DNA from: Idiomarina xiamenensis 10-D-4
Lineage (GTDB): Bacteria; Pseudomonadota; Gammaproteobacteria; Enterobacterales; Alteromonadaceae
Direction: 5' to 3'
Assembly (NCBI RefSeq): GCF_000299895.1
Contig: NZ_AMRG01000010.1
Location: 62,001 to 126,000, forward strand
DNA length: 64,000 nt
In this document: piece by piece, positions 1 through 9,614 of the stretch
Layout: each line of letters begins with the position of its first letter
Position numbering within the stretch: the first letter of the stretch is position 1
Notes under the pieces: generated by a model
What the model saw: only the letters and a program-made list of their open reading frames with translations
Databases searched by the model: none
What the model was told of the DNA's origin: nothing
Program-made: the position numbers and the translations under genes

Positions 1-462
1 ACGTTAACCAATTATGACCATCCTTCCGCTTTCGAACACGAATTATTAGCTAATCATTTAGACGCACTGCATCGCGGCGAAGCCATTGCCATGCCGCAGT
101 ATAGTTACACCACGCATACCCGCTTAGCAGAAACTATTCATGTTCAACCTGCACGGGTGATCATGGTCGAGGGTATTTTGCTACTGAGTGACAATGCCTT
201 GCGTGAACGTTTCGATATTTCTGTGTTCATGGATACGCCTTTAGATATCTGTTTGTTACGCCGCATGAAGCGTGACTTAGAAGAACGCGGTAGAACAGTG
301 CAATCGATTACCGAGCAGTACGAGCAATATGTGCGGCCGGCGTTTTTTGATTTTATTTTTCCTTCAAAACAATTTGCTGACCTCGTCGTTACTCGTGGCG
401 GGCAAAACGAAATTGCTATCGACATTATAAAAACGAAGATTCGTCAGTTGCTGGCGGAGTAA
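1..462 (+). CDS. udk: Uridine kinase, 5' truncated by the window edge
   Basis: This is the C-terminal about 153 residues of uridine/cytidine kinase, which phosphorylates uridine and cytidine in pyrimidine salvage. The reading frame is open from base 1, and the first residues visible ([16 protein letters not shown]) match the family's NFDHP region, so the P-loop lies upstream of the window. The segments [18 protein letters not shown] and [23 protein letters not shown] (given as its start FMDTPLD and end EERGR) are characteristic, the last being the lid region. It is followed after 15 bases by a nucleoside transporter gene, so uptake and trapping of nucleosides are probably coexpressed. Identification is firm; only the start is missing. 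Confidence 0.95.
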   Translation, partial: TLTNYDHPSAFEHELLANHLDALHRGEAIAMPQYSYTTHTRLAETIHVQPARVIMVEGILLLSDNALRERFDISVFMDTPLDICLLRRMKRDLEERGRTVQSITEQYEQYVRPAFFDFIFPSKQFADLVVTRGGQNEIAIDIIKTKIRQLLAE

Positions 463-477
463 CCCGGGTTAAGATTT

Positions 478-1686
478 ATGAATAGTATTATTGGCATTGC
501 CATCATCTTTTTGATCGCCTATTTATGCTCGGCGCATCGTCGTCATATTAATTGGCGAACCGTTTTAGGCGCACTGGCCATTCAAATTGCGCTCGCCGGT
601 TTTGTCATTTATGTGCCAGTTGGGCAGCAAGTATTGGCTAGCGTCGCCACTGCAGTATCTACCGTTATCGCCTTCACGAATGCCGGTATTGCTTTTATGT
701 TCGGCAACTTGGCGGCAGAAAATATCGGCTTTGTGTTTGCTATTCACGTATTGAGCGTCATTGTCTTTTTCTCCTCATTGATCGCGGTGCTGTATTATCT
801 AGGCATCATGAAATGGGTCATTCGCATTTTGGGCGGTGGTTTACAGTGGATGCTGCGTACCAGCAGACCCGAATCGATGTCGGCGGCGGCTAATATTTTT
901 GTAGGACAAACCGAAGCGCCGATGATGGTAAGACCCTTTATTGCGTCGATGACACGTTCGGAATTGTTCGCTGTGATGGTCGGCGGTATGGCGACCGTAT
1001 CGGGTTCGGTATTAGCGGGTTATGCGGGTGTTGGGGTAGAGCTTAAGTATTTGATCGCGGCAAGCTTTATGGCCGCTCCTGGCGGTTTTTTGATGGCCAA
1101 AATGCTCATTCCAGAAACCGAAAAACCGCGCAACGATTTAGATGAAGTTGAGGTTGACGAAAGTGCAGTCAACATCATCGACGCTGCCGCTTCTGGCGCA
1201 TCTAGCGGCCTGCAATTAGCGATGAACGTAGGCGCCATGTTGCTGGCGTTTGTTGCCTTGATTGCGTTGATCAACGGCATTTTTGGTTGGGTTGGCGGCT
1301 GGTTTGGTTATGACGACCTGACTTTACAAGCTATCTTCGGTTATGTATTCCAGCCGGTTGCTTATGTGCTCGGTGTTGATTGGCAAGAAGCCCAATTAGC
1401 CGGTAGCTTTATCGGGCAAAAATTGGTGATCAACGAGTTCGTTGCATTTCTCGATTTCGTCAAATACAAAGACGTGCTGAGCGAGCATTCGCAAGTCATC
1501 ATTACCTTTGTGTTGTGTGGCTTCGCAAACTTCTCTTCCATTGCCATTTTATTAGGTGGATTAGGCGGCATGGCGCCTAGTCGACGCCATGATATTGCGC
1601 GCTTGGGTATGCGTGCGCTATTAGCGGCGACACTGGCCAACATGATGAGTGCCGCCATTGCAGGCTTCTTTGTCTCGTTGGGCTAA
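478..1686 (+). CDS. NupC-family concentrative nucleoside transporter
   Basis: A 402-residue inner-membrane protein of the concentrative nucleoside transporter (CNT/NupC) family, which imports nucleosides with a cation gradient. It shows the family's N-terminal hydrophobic segments (about 1-90), the central gate domain, the GQTEAP motif near residues 143-148 and the NEFVAF motif near residue 319, both part of the substrate site in this family. The length is normal. It starts 15 bases after udk and is followed by a strong terminator, so the two form the end of one transcript for nucleoside salvage. Which nucleosides it prefers cannot be read from the sequence. Confidence 0.93.
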   Translation: MNSIIGIAIIFLIAYLCSAHRRHINWRTVLGALAIQIALAGFVIYVPVGQQVLASVATAVSTVIAFTNAGIAFMFGNLAAENIGFVFAIHVLSVIVFFSSLIAVLYYLGIMKWVIRILGGGLQWMLRTSRPESMSAAANIFVGQTEAPMMVRPFIASMTRSELFAVMVGGMATVSGSVLAGYAGVGVELKYLIAASFMAAPGGFLMAKMLIPETEKPRNDLDEVEVDESAVNIIDAAASGASSGLQLAMNVGAMLLAFVALIALINGIFGWVGGWFGYDDLTLQAIFGYVFQPVAYVLGVDWQEAQLAGSFIGQKLVINEFVAFLDFVKYKDVLSEHSQVIITFVLCGFANFSSIAILLGGLGGMAPSRRHDIARLGMRALLAATLANMMSAAIAGFFVSLG

Positions 1687-1720
1687 CGCCGATAGCGAAG
1701 TCATTCTTCGAAACTACTCA

Positions 1721-1747
1721 AAAGCCCCGTTTGTCCGGGGCTTTTTT
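1721..1747 (+). terminator. Intrinsic terminator after the nucleoside transporter gene
   Basis: AAAGCCCCG / CGGGGCTTTTTT hairpin with a 4-6 base loop and a T-run. It ends the udk-transporter transcript. The A-run on the 5' side may also make it work for the convergent tesB gene. Confidence 0.85.
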
Positions 1748-1770
1748 GTCTGTGGCGTGCCACCTTGGGG

Positions 1771-2643
1771 TCAGGGCTTTCTCTGCTCACGCTGACGAAT
1801 GACACCCTCTTGTGCGGTTGAGGCAACCAGCTTACCGGCACGGTTAAAGAACTGCCCGCGCACCAGTCCACGGCCGCCCGAGGCGCTGGGACTATCAATG
1901 GCGTAGAGTAACCAGTCATCCAAGCGGAACTCACGATGGAACCACATGGCATGATCAATGGTTGCGACCTGCATGTTCGGCTGCGCATAACTGACACCAT
2001 GCGGCTGTAATGCGGTTGGTAAGAAATTAAAGTCGGAGGCATAAGCCAGCAAATATTTATGGATGCGCGGATCGTCGGGCATGTCACCATTAGCCCGAAA
2101 CCAAACATAACGTTGCGCAGGCTGAACTTCGGGTTTGAACGGGTTGCAGGCGGTCACAAAACGCATTTCGATGGGCTTTTCGGCGGTCAGTTTATTACGA
2201 ATGCTCGGTGGTATTTGATCGGCGTGTTCGCGATATATATCTAAATCGGAAATGAGGCCATCGGGACCCGGCACGTCAGGCATACTGTCCTGATGTTCAA
2301 AGCCTTGCTCCGGTTCTTGAAATGATGCCGTCATGTAAAAGATAGGTTTGCCGTGTTGCACGGCTTTGACGCGCCTGGCCGAAAAGCTGTGGCCATCACG
2401 GATCACTTCGACATCATAAACGATGGGTTTAGTGGCATCGCCGGGGCGTAAAAAATAGCTGTGCAAGGAGTGCGAGTGACGGTCGGCGGGTAGCGTCTCT
2501 TTAGCCGCCGATAGTGCCTGACCGATAACTTGACCACCAAACACCGCACCAAAACCTAAATCCTGACTTTGACCTCGATAAATGCCTTGTTCGATGGTTT
2601 CTAAACTTAATAAATTGAGTAAGTCGGTAAGTACCTTGCTCAT
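1771..2643 (-). CDS. tesB: Acyl-CoA thioesterase II
   Basis: A 290-residue double hot-dog thioesterase that hydrolyses medium and long-chain acyl-CoA in the cytoplasm. The C-terminal hot-dog contains [11 protein letters not shown] and [16 protein letters not shown] followed by [10 protein letters not shown]. These closely match E. coli TesB and carry the conserved Asp, Ser/Thr and Gln region of the active site. The N-terminal half contains [11 protein letters not shown] and [12 protein letters not shown], also typical. The gene stands alone on the minus strand, converging on the nucleoside transporter gene. Confidence 0.95.
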   Translation of the reverse strand: MSKVLTDLLNLLSLETIEQGIYRGQSQDLGFGAVFGGQVIGQALSAAKETLPADRHSHSLHSYFLRPGDATKPIVYDVEVIRDGHSFSARRVKAVQHGKPIFYMTASFQEPEQGFEHQDSMPDVPGPDGLISDLDIYREHADQIPPSIRNKLTAEKPIEMRFVTACNPFKPEVQPAQRYVWFRANGDMPDDPRIHKYLLAYASDFNFLPTALQPHGVSYAQPNMQVATIDHAMWFHREFRLDDWLLYAIDSPSASGGRGLVRGQFFNRAGKLVASTAQEGVIRQREQRKP

Positions 2644-2877
2644 ACTTTCTCCCTGTAAGTTGCTGCACCTAATCGTGGGCCGGCAACGCCGATTTCAGCC
2701 ATATTTTAATGGTCTCGTAAAGAATCTGTAAAAGCGCCCTGAAGCGCTGAACTTGCTGCCTGTGCTGGACTCTCTATCAAGAATACCCTGATTTACCTTG
2801 GTCAGACAAAATTTCATTCGCTAACGATTTTTATAAAAAGCTACTTACTTCAATAAATAAAGTTGGGCAATTACGTA

Positions 2878-3630
2878 ATGCGCTACCAAACCCTATTGTT
2901 AAACACCGATCGAGCATCGTCGCGCTTAGAGCAAATGCGTACTCAGTTTAATCGAGCCGGTGTTCATTACAGTCGTGTTGAGGCGGTGGATCATCGTCAT
3001 CTGAGCAGCGACCTCATCGAGCAACACGTCGATTGGCAACGTAACCGCCAAGATTATTTTCACGACCTACGACCCGCCGAAGTGGCACGCTATTTAAGTC
3101 ATCGCCGAGCTTGGCAAGAACTGTTAGATAGTGGTGTTGACTACGCCATTATTCTGGAAGATGACGTGGTATTGAGTGACGGCTTTAACTTATTACCGAA
3201 ACGTATCGCCGATATTAACGTGCCTTGGAACACCATTAAACTGGCCGAACCCTATGGGCGCTCACGAACCAAAGCGCATGCGCCGAGTGGCGGTGCTACT
3301 GTGGTTCGTTATGATGTGGTGCCGCGCGGTTGCTGCGGTTATGTGGTCAATCGCGAGGCGGCCACATCGTTGCTACAACGGACCGAGCAAATTTATCGGC
3401 CGCTGGATGTTGATATGCAGTGGTGGTGGGAATTTGGTTTAAACGTAGTCGGCTTGAAACCCTATCCGGTTAAGCTAAGCCATCGTTTAGGCCGCGATGC
3501 GCATGTCGCTGACTATATTCCGCGAGTTAAGCGTGAACGCACTTATGTCAAATGGCGCCAGTGTGCAAAGTTTTGGTGGTTGAACCGCCAGCGTCAGACC
3601 ATTCTGACCAGCAGCGACGTCGATAATTAA
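2878..3630 (+). CDS. Glycosyltransferase family 25 (LPS-type) protein
   Basis: About 250 residues. The start MRYQTLLLNTDRASSRLEQM matches the beginning of family 25 glycosyltransferases, which add sugars, often galactose, to lipopolysaccharide or other glycans. An acidic ILEDDVV motif (EDD near residues 94-96) is the likely metal and nucleotide-sugar site, and PRGCCGYVVNREAA fits the acceptor region. I chose the ATG at 2878 because the family normally begins this way; an in-frame TTG at 2863 is possible. It is not in a glycan cluster here, so its acceptor is unknown. The C-terminus is rich in Arg and Trp. Confidence 0.8.
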   Translation: MRYQTLLLNTDRASSRLEQMRTQFNRAGVHYSRVEAVDHRHLSSDLIEQHVDWQRNRQDYFHDLRPAEVARYLSHRRAWQELLDSGVDYAIILEDDVVLSDGFNLLPKRIADINVPWNTIKLAEPYGRSRTKAHAPSGGATVVRYDVVPRGCCGYVVNREAATSLLQRTEQIYRPLDVDMQWWWEFGLNVVGLKPYPVKLSHRLGRDAHVADYIPRVKRERTYVKWRQCAKFWWLNRQRQTILTSSDVDN

Positions 3631-3770
3631 CCTTATCGACGTCAGCGGTTTAGCCATCAGCAGGGCCTAATAACCGAACGCTATGCTCCATAGCCAAACA
3701 AACTAAAGCGTTGTCGTTAATTCTGAGTACACTGCTATCCATTAATCGTGTGATGACAAATGGATGAGTT

Positions 3771-4484
3771 GTGGCCTCAATTAAGCATTATCAAGTACAA
3801 CAAACCAGTATCGAACTGGCATTAGCAGAAACCGTGTTTGAACCCAGTCAACACGGGCGTTTATTCGCCGAGCATTTACCCATCAATAATGGCGAACGCG
3901 TCATCGACATTGGTTGTGGTGCTGGCATTTTAGCGATTTATGCTGCCTTGCAGGGCGCACAAGTGTGGGCAACCGATATTAGCGCCGATGCGGTAGCATT
4001 AACCGAAGCTAACGCACGTCGCAATGGTGTTAGCGTCATGGGCCATGCTGGTGGCTTTTTTGCTGGTTTAAGCGAGAAGCTGGATGTCATCGTCGCTAAT
4101 CTGCCGCAAGAAATCGTTGCTAGCCAACACGCCAGCCAACTCGGTGCGGCGGCGATGGCCATTGATGGTGGCCAGCGAGGTAATGACCTGGTGTTAGAAT
4201 TGTTACGACAAGCGCCGGATTATATGCACCCAGAAAGTCGCTTGTACTTGCCACTGCATACCTTAAGTGATTATCAGCACACGCTAACACAAGCACTACG
4301 GCGTTATCATGTGAGTTTGGTGGCGATGAACGACTTACCGGTCAAAGCCTTTGTTACCGATAACTTAACGTTTTATCAAGAGCTGGCCCAAGCTGGCGTG
4401 ATGCGCATCTTCGAACGTAATGACGTGTGGTACAGCACTGTGTATGTGATTGAATTACGTTTAAAAAAATCAGAAAACCGCTAA
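3771..4484 (+). CDS. Class I SAM-dependent methyltransferase, small-domain MTS type
   Basis: A 237-residue protein starting at GTG. The Rossmann fold motif I (VIDIGCGAGILAI, near residue 45), ATDISADAVALTEANARRNG for the ribose-binding acidic loop, and VIVANLPQE near residue 110 place it with the MTS/PrmA/HemK-like methyltransferases. The catalytic NPPY of the N5-glutamine methyltransferases is replaced by NLPQ, so the substrate may differ; the sequence does not reveal it. The C-terminal 90 residues (LTFYQELAQAG onwards) are not recognised. It stands alone, 240 bases upstream of acnA. Confidence 0.7.
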   Translation: MASIKHYQVQQTSIELALAETVFEPSQHGRLFAEHLPINNGERVIDIGCGAGILAIYAALQGAQVWATDISADAVALTEANARRNGVSVMGHAGGFFAGLSEKLDVIVANLPQEIVASQHASQLGAAAMAIDGGQRGNDLVLELLRQAPDYMHPESRLYLPLHTLSDYQHTLTQALRRYHVSLVAMNDLPVKAFVTDNLTFYQELAQAGVMRIFERNDVWYSTVYVIELRLKKSENR

Positions 4485-4725
4485 AGTTATTGATCCTGTT
4501 CAGAAAATTATGCGTAACTGATAAATAGTTAAACTCTAATCAGCGCCATGATCTATTATAAAAGTTACTGATACCGAGCATAATCGACGACAGCGTTGCA
4601 GATTGGCGTTGTCCCCCCGATTATGTTGTTATAGGTAATGAGGATGGCGTCAGCTCGCACCGACCAAAGATGAATGTAATAGGCGGCTGATGCAATGACG
4701 CACAACACGCGAACAGGAGAGTACG

Positions 4726-7413
4726 ATGTCAGGTAATGATAAGTCAGGCAACGATAGTCTGAAGACATTAAGTACGCTGGAAGTCAATGGAAAGACCTTC
4801 CATTACTACAGTTTGCCAAAAGCCGCCGAGCACCTCGGTGACATCAGCAAGCTACCGGCGTCGATGAAAGTATTATTAGAAAACCTGCTGCGCAATGAAG
4901 ACGGCACCACGGTTAGCAAAGATGACTTTGAAGCCATGGCGGCGTGGTTAAAAACGCGCAGTTCTGATCGCGAAATTCAATACCGTCCGGCGCGTGTATT
5001 GATGCAGGATTTCACTGGCGTACCCGGTATTGTCGACCTAGCGGCGATGCGAGATGCGGTCGCTAAAGCGGGTCAAGATCCCGAGCAAATCAATCCGTTA
5101 TCAAACGTCGACCTAGTTATTGACCACTCGGTCATGGTCGATAAGTTTGCCTCTCCCGAAGCGTTTGAAGAAAACGTGCGCATTGAGATGGAACGTAATA
5201 AAGAGCGTTACGAGTTTTTACGTTGGGGACAAACGGCGTTTGAGAACTTCCGTGTAGTGCCGCCAGGTACCGGTATTTGTCACCAAGTTAACTTAGAATA
5301 TTTGGCTAAAGTGGTTTGGAGCCATAGCCGCGGTGGTAAAACTTATGCGTATCCAGACACCTTAGTCGGCACCGACTCGCATACCACCATGATCAATGGT
5401 TTAGGCGTATTGGGGTGGGGCGTCGGTGGTATTGAGGCCGAAGCCGCGATGCTGGGGCAGCCAGTTTCGATGCTGATCCCGGAAGTGATCGGCTTCCGCA
5501 TGACGGGTAAATTGAATGAAGGCGTGACGGCAACCGACTTGGTATTAACCGTCACCCAGATGCTACGTAAAAAAGGCGTAGTGGGTAAATTTGTCGAATT
5601 TTATGGTCCAGGCTTAGATAACTTGCCGTTAGCTGACCGCGCGACAATTTCTAACATGGCGCCAGAATACGGTGCGACCTGTGGTTTCTTCCCGGTTGAC
5701 CAAGAAACCATTAATTATCTGCGTTTATCGGGTCGCGACGAAGACACCATCGAACTGGTCGAGCAATATAGTCGTGCTCAGGGGTTATGGCGGGAGACTA
5801 AGAACGAGCCGGAATTCACCGATACCCTAGAGTTAGATTTAAGCCAAGTGACGGCATCGCTGGCTGGTCCAAAACGCCCACAAGACCGGGTCAATATGGA
5901 GCAGTTGGGTAGTAATTTTGACTTATTGCTGGAAACCGCCGGCCAGAGCGCCGAAAAAGATAAAGCGGTTGCGGTGAAAGGTGAAGATTATAGCTTATCA
6001 CATGGTGATGTGGTGATTGCTGCCATTACGTCTTGCACCAATACTTCAAACCCCAGTGTACTAATGGCTGCTGGCTTGGTTGCGAAAAAGGCGGTAGAGA
6101 AAGGCTTACAGCGTAAACCTTGGGTCAAATCGTCATTGGCGCCGGGCTCTAAAGTGGTTACCGATTACCTCGCGAAGGCTGGCTTTACTCCTTACTTAAA
6201 CGAGTTGGGCTTTAACCTGGTTGGTTACGGTTGTACTACGTGTATTGGTAACTCAGGTCCGTTACCTGACCCTATTAGTGCGGCGATTAATGAAGGTAAT
6301 TTAACCGTCTCGTCGGTATTGTCGGGTAACCGTAACTTTGAAGGTCGCGTTCACCCCGAGGTGAAAGCTAACTGGTTAGCGTCGCCACCGTTGGTCGTTG
6401 CTTACGCGTTAGCGGGTACAACCCGTACCGACTTAAAAAATGACCCGTTGGGCGAAGATAAAGACGGCAAGCCAGTATATCTCAGCGATATTTGGCCTAG
6501 TAGCCAAGAAATTGCCGACGCCGTGCGTGCTGTTGATGGCGATATGTTCCGCAAAGAATACGGCGAAGTCTTTAAAGGTGACGAAACCTGGCGCAGTATC
6601 AGTGTCGGCGAGGGTAAAACTTACGATTGGCAAGACCAGTCAACGTACGTGAAAAACCCACCCTTCTTCAGTGGTATCGATAAGCCGTTAGAGACTATCG
6701 GTGACGTCAAAGACGCACGGGTACTTGCGGTGTTCGGCGATTCCATTACCACCGACCACATTTCACCGGCCGGTTCGATTAAACCCGACTCTCCTGCGGG
6801 CAAGTACCTGCAAGCCAATGGCGTCGAAGTGAAAGACTTCAACTCCTATGGTTCACGACGGGGTAACCACGAAGTGATGATGCGTGGCACCTTTGCCAAC
6901 ATCCGTATCAAGAACCAAATGCTTGACGACGTTGAGGGTGGCTATACCCGCTTTGTGCCATCGGGTGAACAGATGTCGATTTACGACGCGGCCATGAAGT
7001 ACCAAGAGCAGGGCACGCCGCTGGTGGTACTAGCCGGGAAAGAGTACGGCACCGGCTCGAGTCGTGACTGGGCCGCGAAGGGTACACGTTTACTGGGTGT
7101 TAAAGCCGTTATCGCAGAAAGTTTTGAACGTATTCACCGTTCAAACTTGATCGGTATGGGCGTACTGCCGCTGCAATTTGTCGACGGTGAAGGTATCGCT
7201 AAACATGGCCTGACCGGTGATGAGCAAATTAGCATTATCGGTATCGACGGCGACTTGAAGCCGGGGCAAACCCTGCAAGTTATCGCTAAGAAAGACGACG
7301 GTAACGAAGTCAAGTTTGAGGCTAAATGCCGCATCGACACCGGTAACGAAATGCAGTACTACAAAAACGGCGGTATCTTGCATTACGTATTACGCCAAAT
7401 GCTAGCCGCCTAA
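4726..7413 (+). CDS. acnA: Aconitate hydratase A
   Basis: An 895-residue cytosolic aconitase, the length of E. coli AcnA (about 890). It interconverts citrate and isocitrate through a [4Fe-4S] cluster. The cluster ligands are Cys437 (SCTNTSNPS) and Cys503 and Cys506 ([14 protein letters not shown]). VGTDSHTTM, the swivel-domain sequence [13 protein letters not shown] and [15 protein letters not shown] are all present. The start is supported by AGGAGAG about 6 bases upstream. It is followed by a terminator, so it is monocistronic. Proteins of this type can also act as iron-responsive RNA-binding proteins when the cluster is lost (family knowledge). Confidence 0.97.
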   Translation: MSGNDKSGNDSLKTLSTLEVNGKTFHYYSLPKAAEHLGDISKLPASMKVLLENLLRNEDGTTVSKDDFEAMAAWLKTRSSDREIQYRPARVLMQDFTGVPGIVDLAAMRDAVAKAGQDPEQINPLSNVDLVIDHSVMVDKFASPEAFEENVRIEMERNKERYEFLRWGQTAFENFRVVPPGTGICHQVNLEYLAKVVWSHSRGGKTYAYPDTLVGTDSHTTMINGLGVLGWGVGGIEAEAAMLGQPVSMLIPEVIGFRMTGKLNEGVTATDLVLTVTQMLRKKGVVGKFVEFYGPGLDNLPLADRATISNMAPEYGATCGFFPVDQETINYLRLSGRDEDTIELVEQYSRAQGLWRETKNEPEFTDTLELDLSQVTASLAGPKRPQDRVNMEQLGSNFDLLLETAGQSAEKDKAVAVKGEDYSLSHGDVVIAAITSCTNTSNPSVLMAAGLVAKKAVEKGLQRKPWVKSSLAPGSKVVTDYLAKAGFTPYLNELGFNLVGYGCTTCIGNSGPLPDPISAAINEGNLTVSSVLSGNRNFEGRVHPEVKANWLASPPLVVAYALAGTTRTDLKNDPLGEDKDGKPVYLSDIWPSSQEIADAVRAVDGDMFRKEYGEVFKGDETWRSISVGEGKTYDWQDQSTYVKNPPFFSGIDKPLETIGDVKDARVLAVFGDSITTDHISPAGSIKPDSPAGKYLQANGVEVKDFNSYGSRRGNHEVMMRGTFANIRIKNQMLDDVEGGYTRFVPSGEQMSIYDAAMKYQEQGTPLVVLAGKEYGTGSSRDWAAKGTRLLGVKAVIAESFERIHRSNLIGMGVLPLQFVDGEGIAKHGLTGDEQISIIGIDGDLKPGQTLQVIAKKDDGNEVKFEAKCRIDTGNEMQYYKNGGILHYVLRQMLAA

Positions 7414-7434
7414 CTCAGCGCGTTAGCCCTGACC

Positions 7435-7462
7435 AAAGCCAGTCTTCGGACTGGCTTTTTTG
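7435..7462 (+). terminator. Intrinsic terminator after acnA
   Basis: AAAGCCAGTC / GACTGGCTTTTTT hairpin with a TTCG tetraloop and a T-run, just downstream of the acnA stop codon. Confidence 0.9.
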
Positions 7463-7550
7463 TGCGTGGAAATAATTAATTGAGCAAAATTATTGCGGTG
7501 AGAAACTAAGTCTGATAAATATGTTTGAAACATAAAATAAACATAATAAT

Positions 7551-9614
7551 ATGAAGTTAATTTTTTCTGCTGCTAGCTTTCTCGTTGCAATGATTCAAGT
7601 TAACGTTGCATTTGCTCAATCAGTTGAGGTCGATGTCGACACGCAAGTACAGCCTACGGCTATCAAGTTGCCTGGCGATGGTGGCGGGATTCCGAGCACG
7701 CCTTCACAGGTTGCGCCGGTGAATTTCCCCTCGTCCAGCAATACCGGCTCATTCACCATCAGTTGGAAAAATGTTGGCGCCTCGGTTTATGAGCTTTGGA
7801 CATCAACGGACAATAAGAAATACTATAAGCAGGTTGATACTACTCGCACGAGTTACAAAGCTGTCGGCATGCCGCACGGTAAACTCTGGTATCGGGTGAC
7901 CGCCTGTAATAGTGCAAATCGAGCTTACTGTTCACATACGTACGCTGGGTACACCACCATCACTTTGCCGAAACTAGGGGCTCCGACTGCTTCCCCTAGC
8001 GCCGCAACGCGTTATAACGAGCGTGTTAGCGTGACGTTGAAATCGTCGACGTCGGGTGCCGATATTTATTATGCGCTGAATAACAGCCCCGCGGAAAAAA
8101 AATACAGTGCACCGCTCACCTTGACGCAGCCGACAACCATCAAGTTTCGCGCCCGCAAACTGGGTTACCAAGCCAGCAACACCGTGACCAAAAACTTTAA
8201 CGTCACCGCCGCGCCACCGTCGTTTTCCATTAACGCGGGGACTTATGTGGGAGAAGCGACGTTACGTCTATCGACGGCGTCTAGCGGCGCTACGATACAT
8301 GTCACTAATAATGGGCAAACATCGACTTATAATGGCTCGCCTATTCGGCTCAGTAATCACGGCTCGGCCGATAAGCAGTTCAAAATTACCGCTTGGACGA
8401 GTAAGTCGGGAACCGCCGACAGCGCAAAAATAACCAACACGTATACGGTCAAACCGACCTATGCGGTGACCACCCGCTTGATTGTCGGCGGTGGCACGTT
8501 ATCGCCGACGTCGAGGATGGTAGAGCGCGGCAAAACCGCAACTTTCACGGTGACGTCGCAGCCTGGCTATATGGTGAATGACATCGTTGGCTGTGGTGGT
8601 TCGCTATCAGGTAATACCTATAAAACGGCGGCCATCACTGCGCCTTGTGAAGTTGGCGCGCGTTTTATTGAGCGTTATGAAATTAGTACGCAAGCTGGTA
8701 GCGGCGGAACCATTTCACCGACTTCTCGAGTGGTTAAGCTTGCACAGCGATCAACCTTTTCAATCAAGCCAAATAGTGGTTATCGTATCGCTCTGGTCAC
8801 TGGTTGTGGTGGTCAACTTTCGGGCACCACCTATAGCACCGGAGCTGTTGCTGATAACTGCCAAATAAAAGCGACATTTATACGTCAGTATCAATTGACG
8901 GCCAAGGCAAATGCCGGAGGAGCAATATCACCTACCTCGATAACGGTCGACAGTGGGCAAAAAGCCGTTTTCCAAGTGACACCCAATAATGGTTATCGCG
9001 TACTTAAAGTCAGTGGCTGTGGTGGCTCATTAAATGGTAATCGCTATACGTCGGCAGCCGCTAGCGCTAATTGCCAAGTTGAAGCGAGCTTTATCAAGAG
9101 GATTAACGTAGCTGCATCGGTTAACGGACCGGGTCGGTTATCTCCTGATAATTTGGTGGTAGACGCTGGCAGTTCTGCTGAATTTACTGTGCTGCCTAAT
9201 AGCGGCGCCAAGCTGGTCAACATCAGCGGTTGCCAAGGTGTTTTGCTAGACAATATCTATCGAATCAACACTGTTACCAGTCATTGCACGGTACAAGCAA
9301 ATTTTGCTCGATGGTATCGAGTACAGGCCTTGGCCTCACAAGGTGGCACCGTTAGTCCAAGCTATCAAGAAGCATTTGCTGGCGAACAGGTTAATTTTAC
9401 CATTCATGCCGATGACGGTTACCAAATTAAAAATGCGCTAGGTTGCGATGGGGTACGCGATGGCAGTCACTATAAAACAGCCCCTGTTGCTATGGACTGC
9501 CAGATTCGAGTTTATTTTGAGAGTCTTGACAGTGCTAACGAGGTCATTTTTATTCACAGCGATTTGTTGGGCTCTCCGATAGCCGAATCTGATCAGCAAG
9601 GAGTGCTGCAATGA
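7551..9614 (+). CDS. Exported multidomain repeat protein ending in a relocated RHS core segment
   Basis: A 687-residue secreted protein. A signal peptide (MKLIFSAASFLVAMIQVNVAFAQS) is followed by a fibronectin-III-like domain (about 55-140) and two domains resembling chitobiase C-terminal beta-sandwiches (about 142-218 and 222-300). Then come five tandem InlB-B-like repeats of about 70 residues (about 301-655). Each repeat has a GGxxSPxS-type start and two cysteines (GCGG/GCxG and a late Cys), probably paired in a disulfide. The last 24 residues (from base 9540) are unlike the repeats and read IHSDLLGSPIAESDQQG, which matches the HTDHLGSPxAETD element of RHS cores. The stop codon overlaps the next gene by ATGA. 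The adhesion or stalk role is inferred from domain types; the domain calls are from pattern recognition. Confidence 0.8.
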   Translation: MKLIFSAASFLVAMIQVNVAFAQSVEVDVDTQVQPTAIKLPGDGGGIPSTPSQVAPVNFPSSSNTGSFTISWKNVGASVYELWTSTDNKKYYKQVDTTRTSYKAVGMPHGKLWYRVTACNSANRAYCSHTYAGYTTITLPKLGAPTASPSAATRYNERVSVTLKSSTSGADIYYALNNSPAEKKYSAPLTLTQPTTIKFRARKLGYQASNTVTKNFNVTAAPPSFSINAGTYVGEATLRLSTASSGATIHVTNNGQTSTYNGSPIRLSNHGSADKQFKITAWTSKSGTADSAKITNTYTVKPTYAVTTRLIVGGGTLSPTSRMVERGKTATFTVTSQPGYMVNDIVGCGGSLSGNTYKTAAITAPCEVGARFIERYEISTQAGSGGTISPTSRVVKLAQRSTFSIKPNSGYRIALVTGCGGQLSGTTYSTGAVADNCQIKATFIRQYQLTAKANAGGAISPTSITVDSGQKAVFQVTPNNGYRVLKVSGCGGSLNGNRYTSAAASANCQVEASFIKRINVAASVNGPGRLSPDNLVVDAGSSAEFTVLPNSGAKLVNISGCQGVLLDNIYRINTVTSHCTVQANFARWYRVQALASQGGTVSPSYQEAFAGEQVNFTIHADDGYQIKNALGCDGVRDGSHYKTAPVAMDCQIRVYFESLDSANEVIFIHSDLLGSPIAESDQQGVLQ
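9598..9603 (+). promoter_or_regulatory. Ribosome binding site of the RHS gene, inside the upstream gene
   Basis: AAGGAG lies 7 bases before the ATG at 9611, within the codons for the last residues of the upstream protein. With the ATGA stop/start overlap this implies translational coupling of the two genes and supports the chosen RHS start. Confidence 0.75.

Noticed and set aside
8460-9525. Nucleotide-level tandem repeats in the exported repeat protein gene
   Set aside because: The five protein repeats are diverged at DNA level, so this is an old domain duplication rather than a recent repeat or CRISPR-like array.
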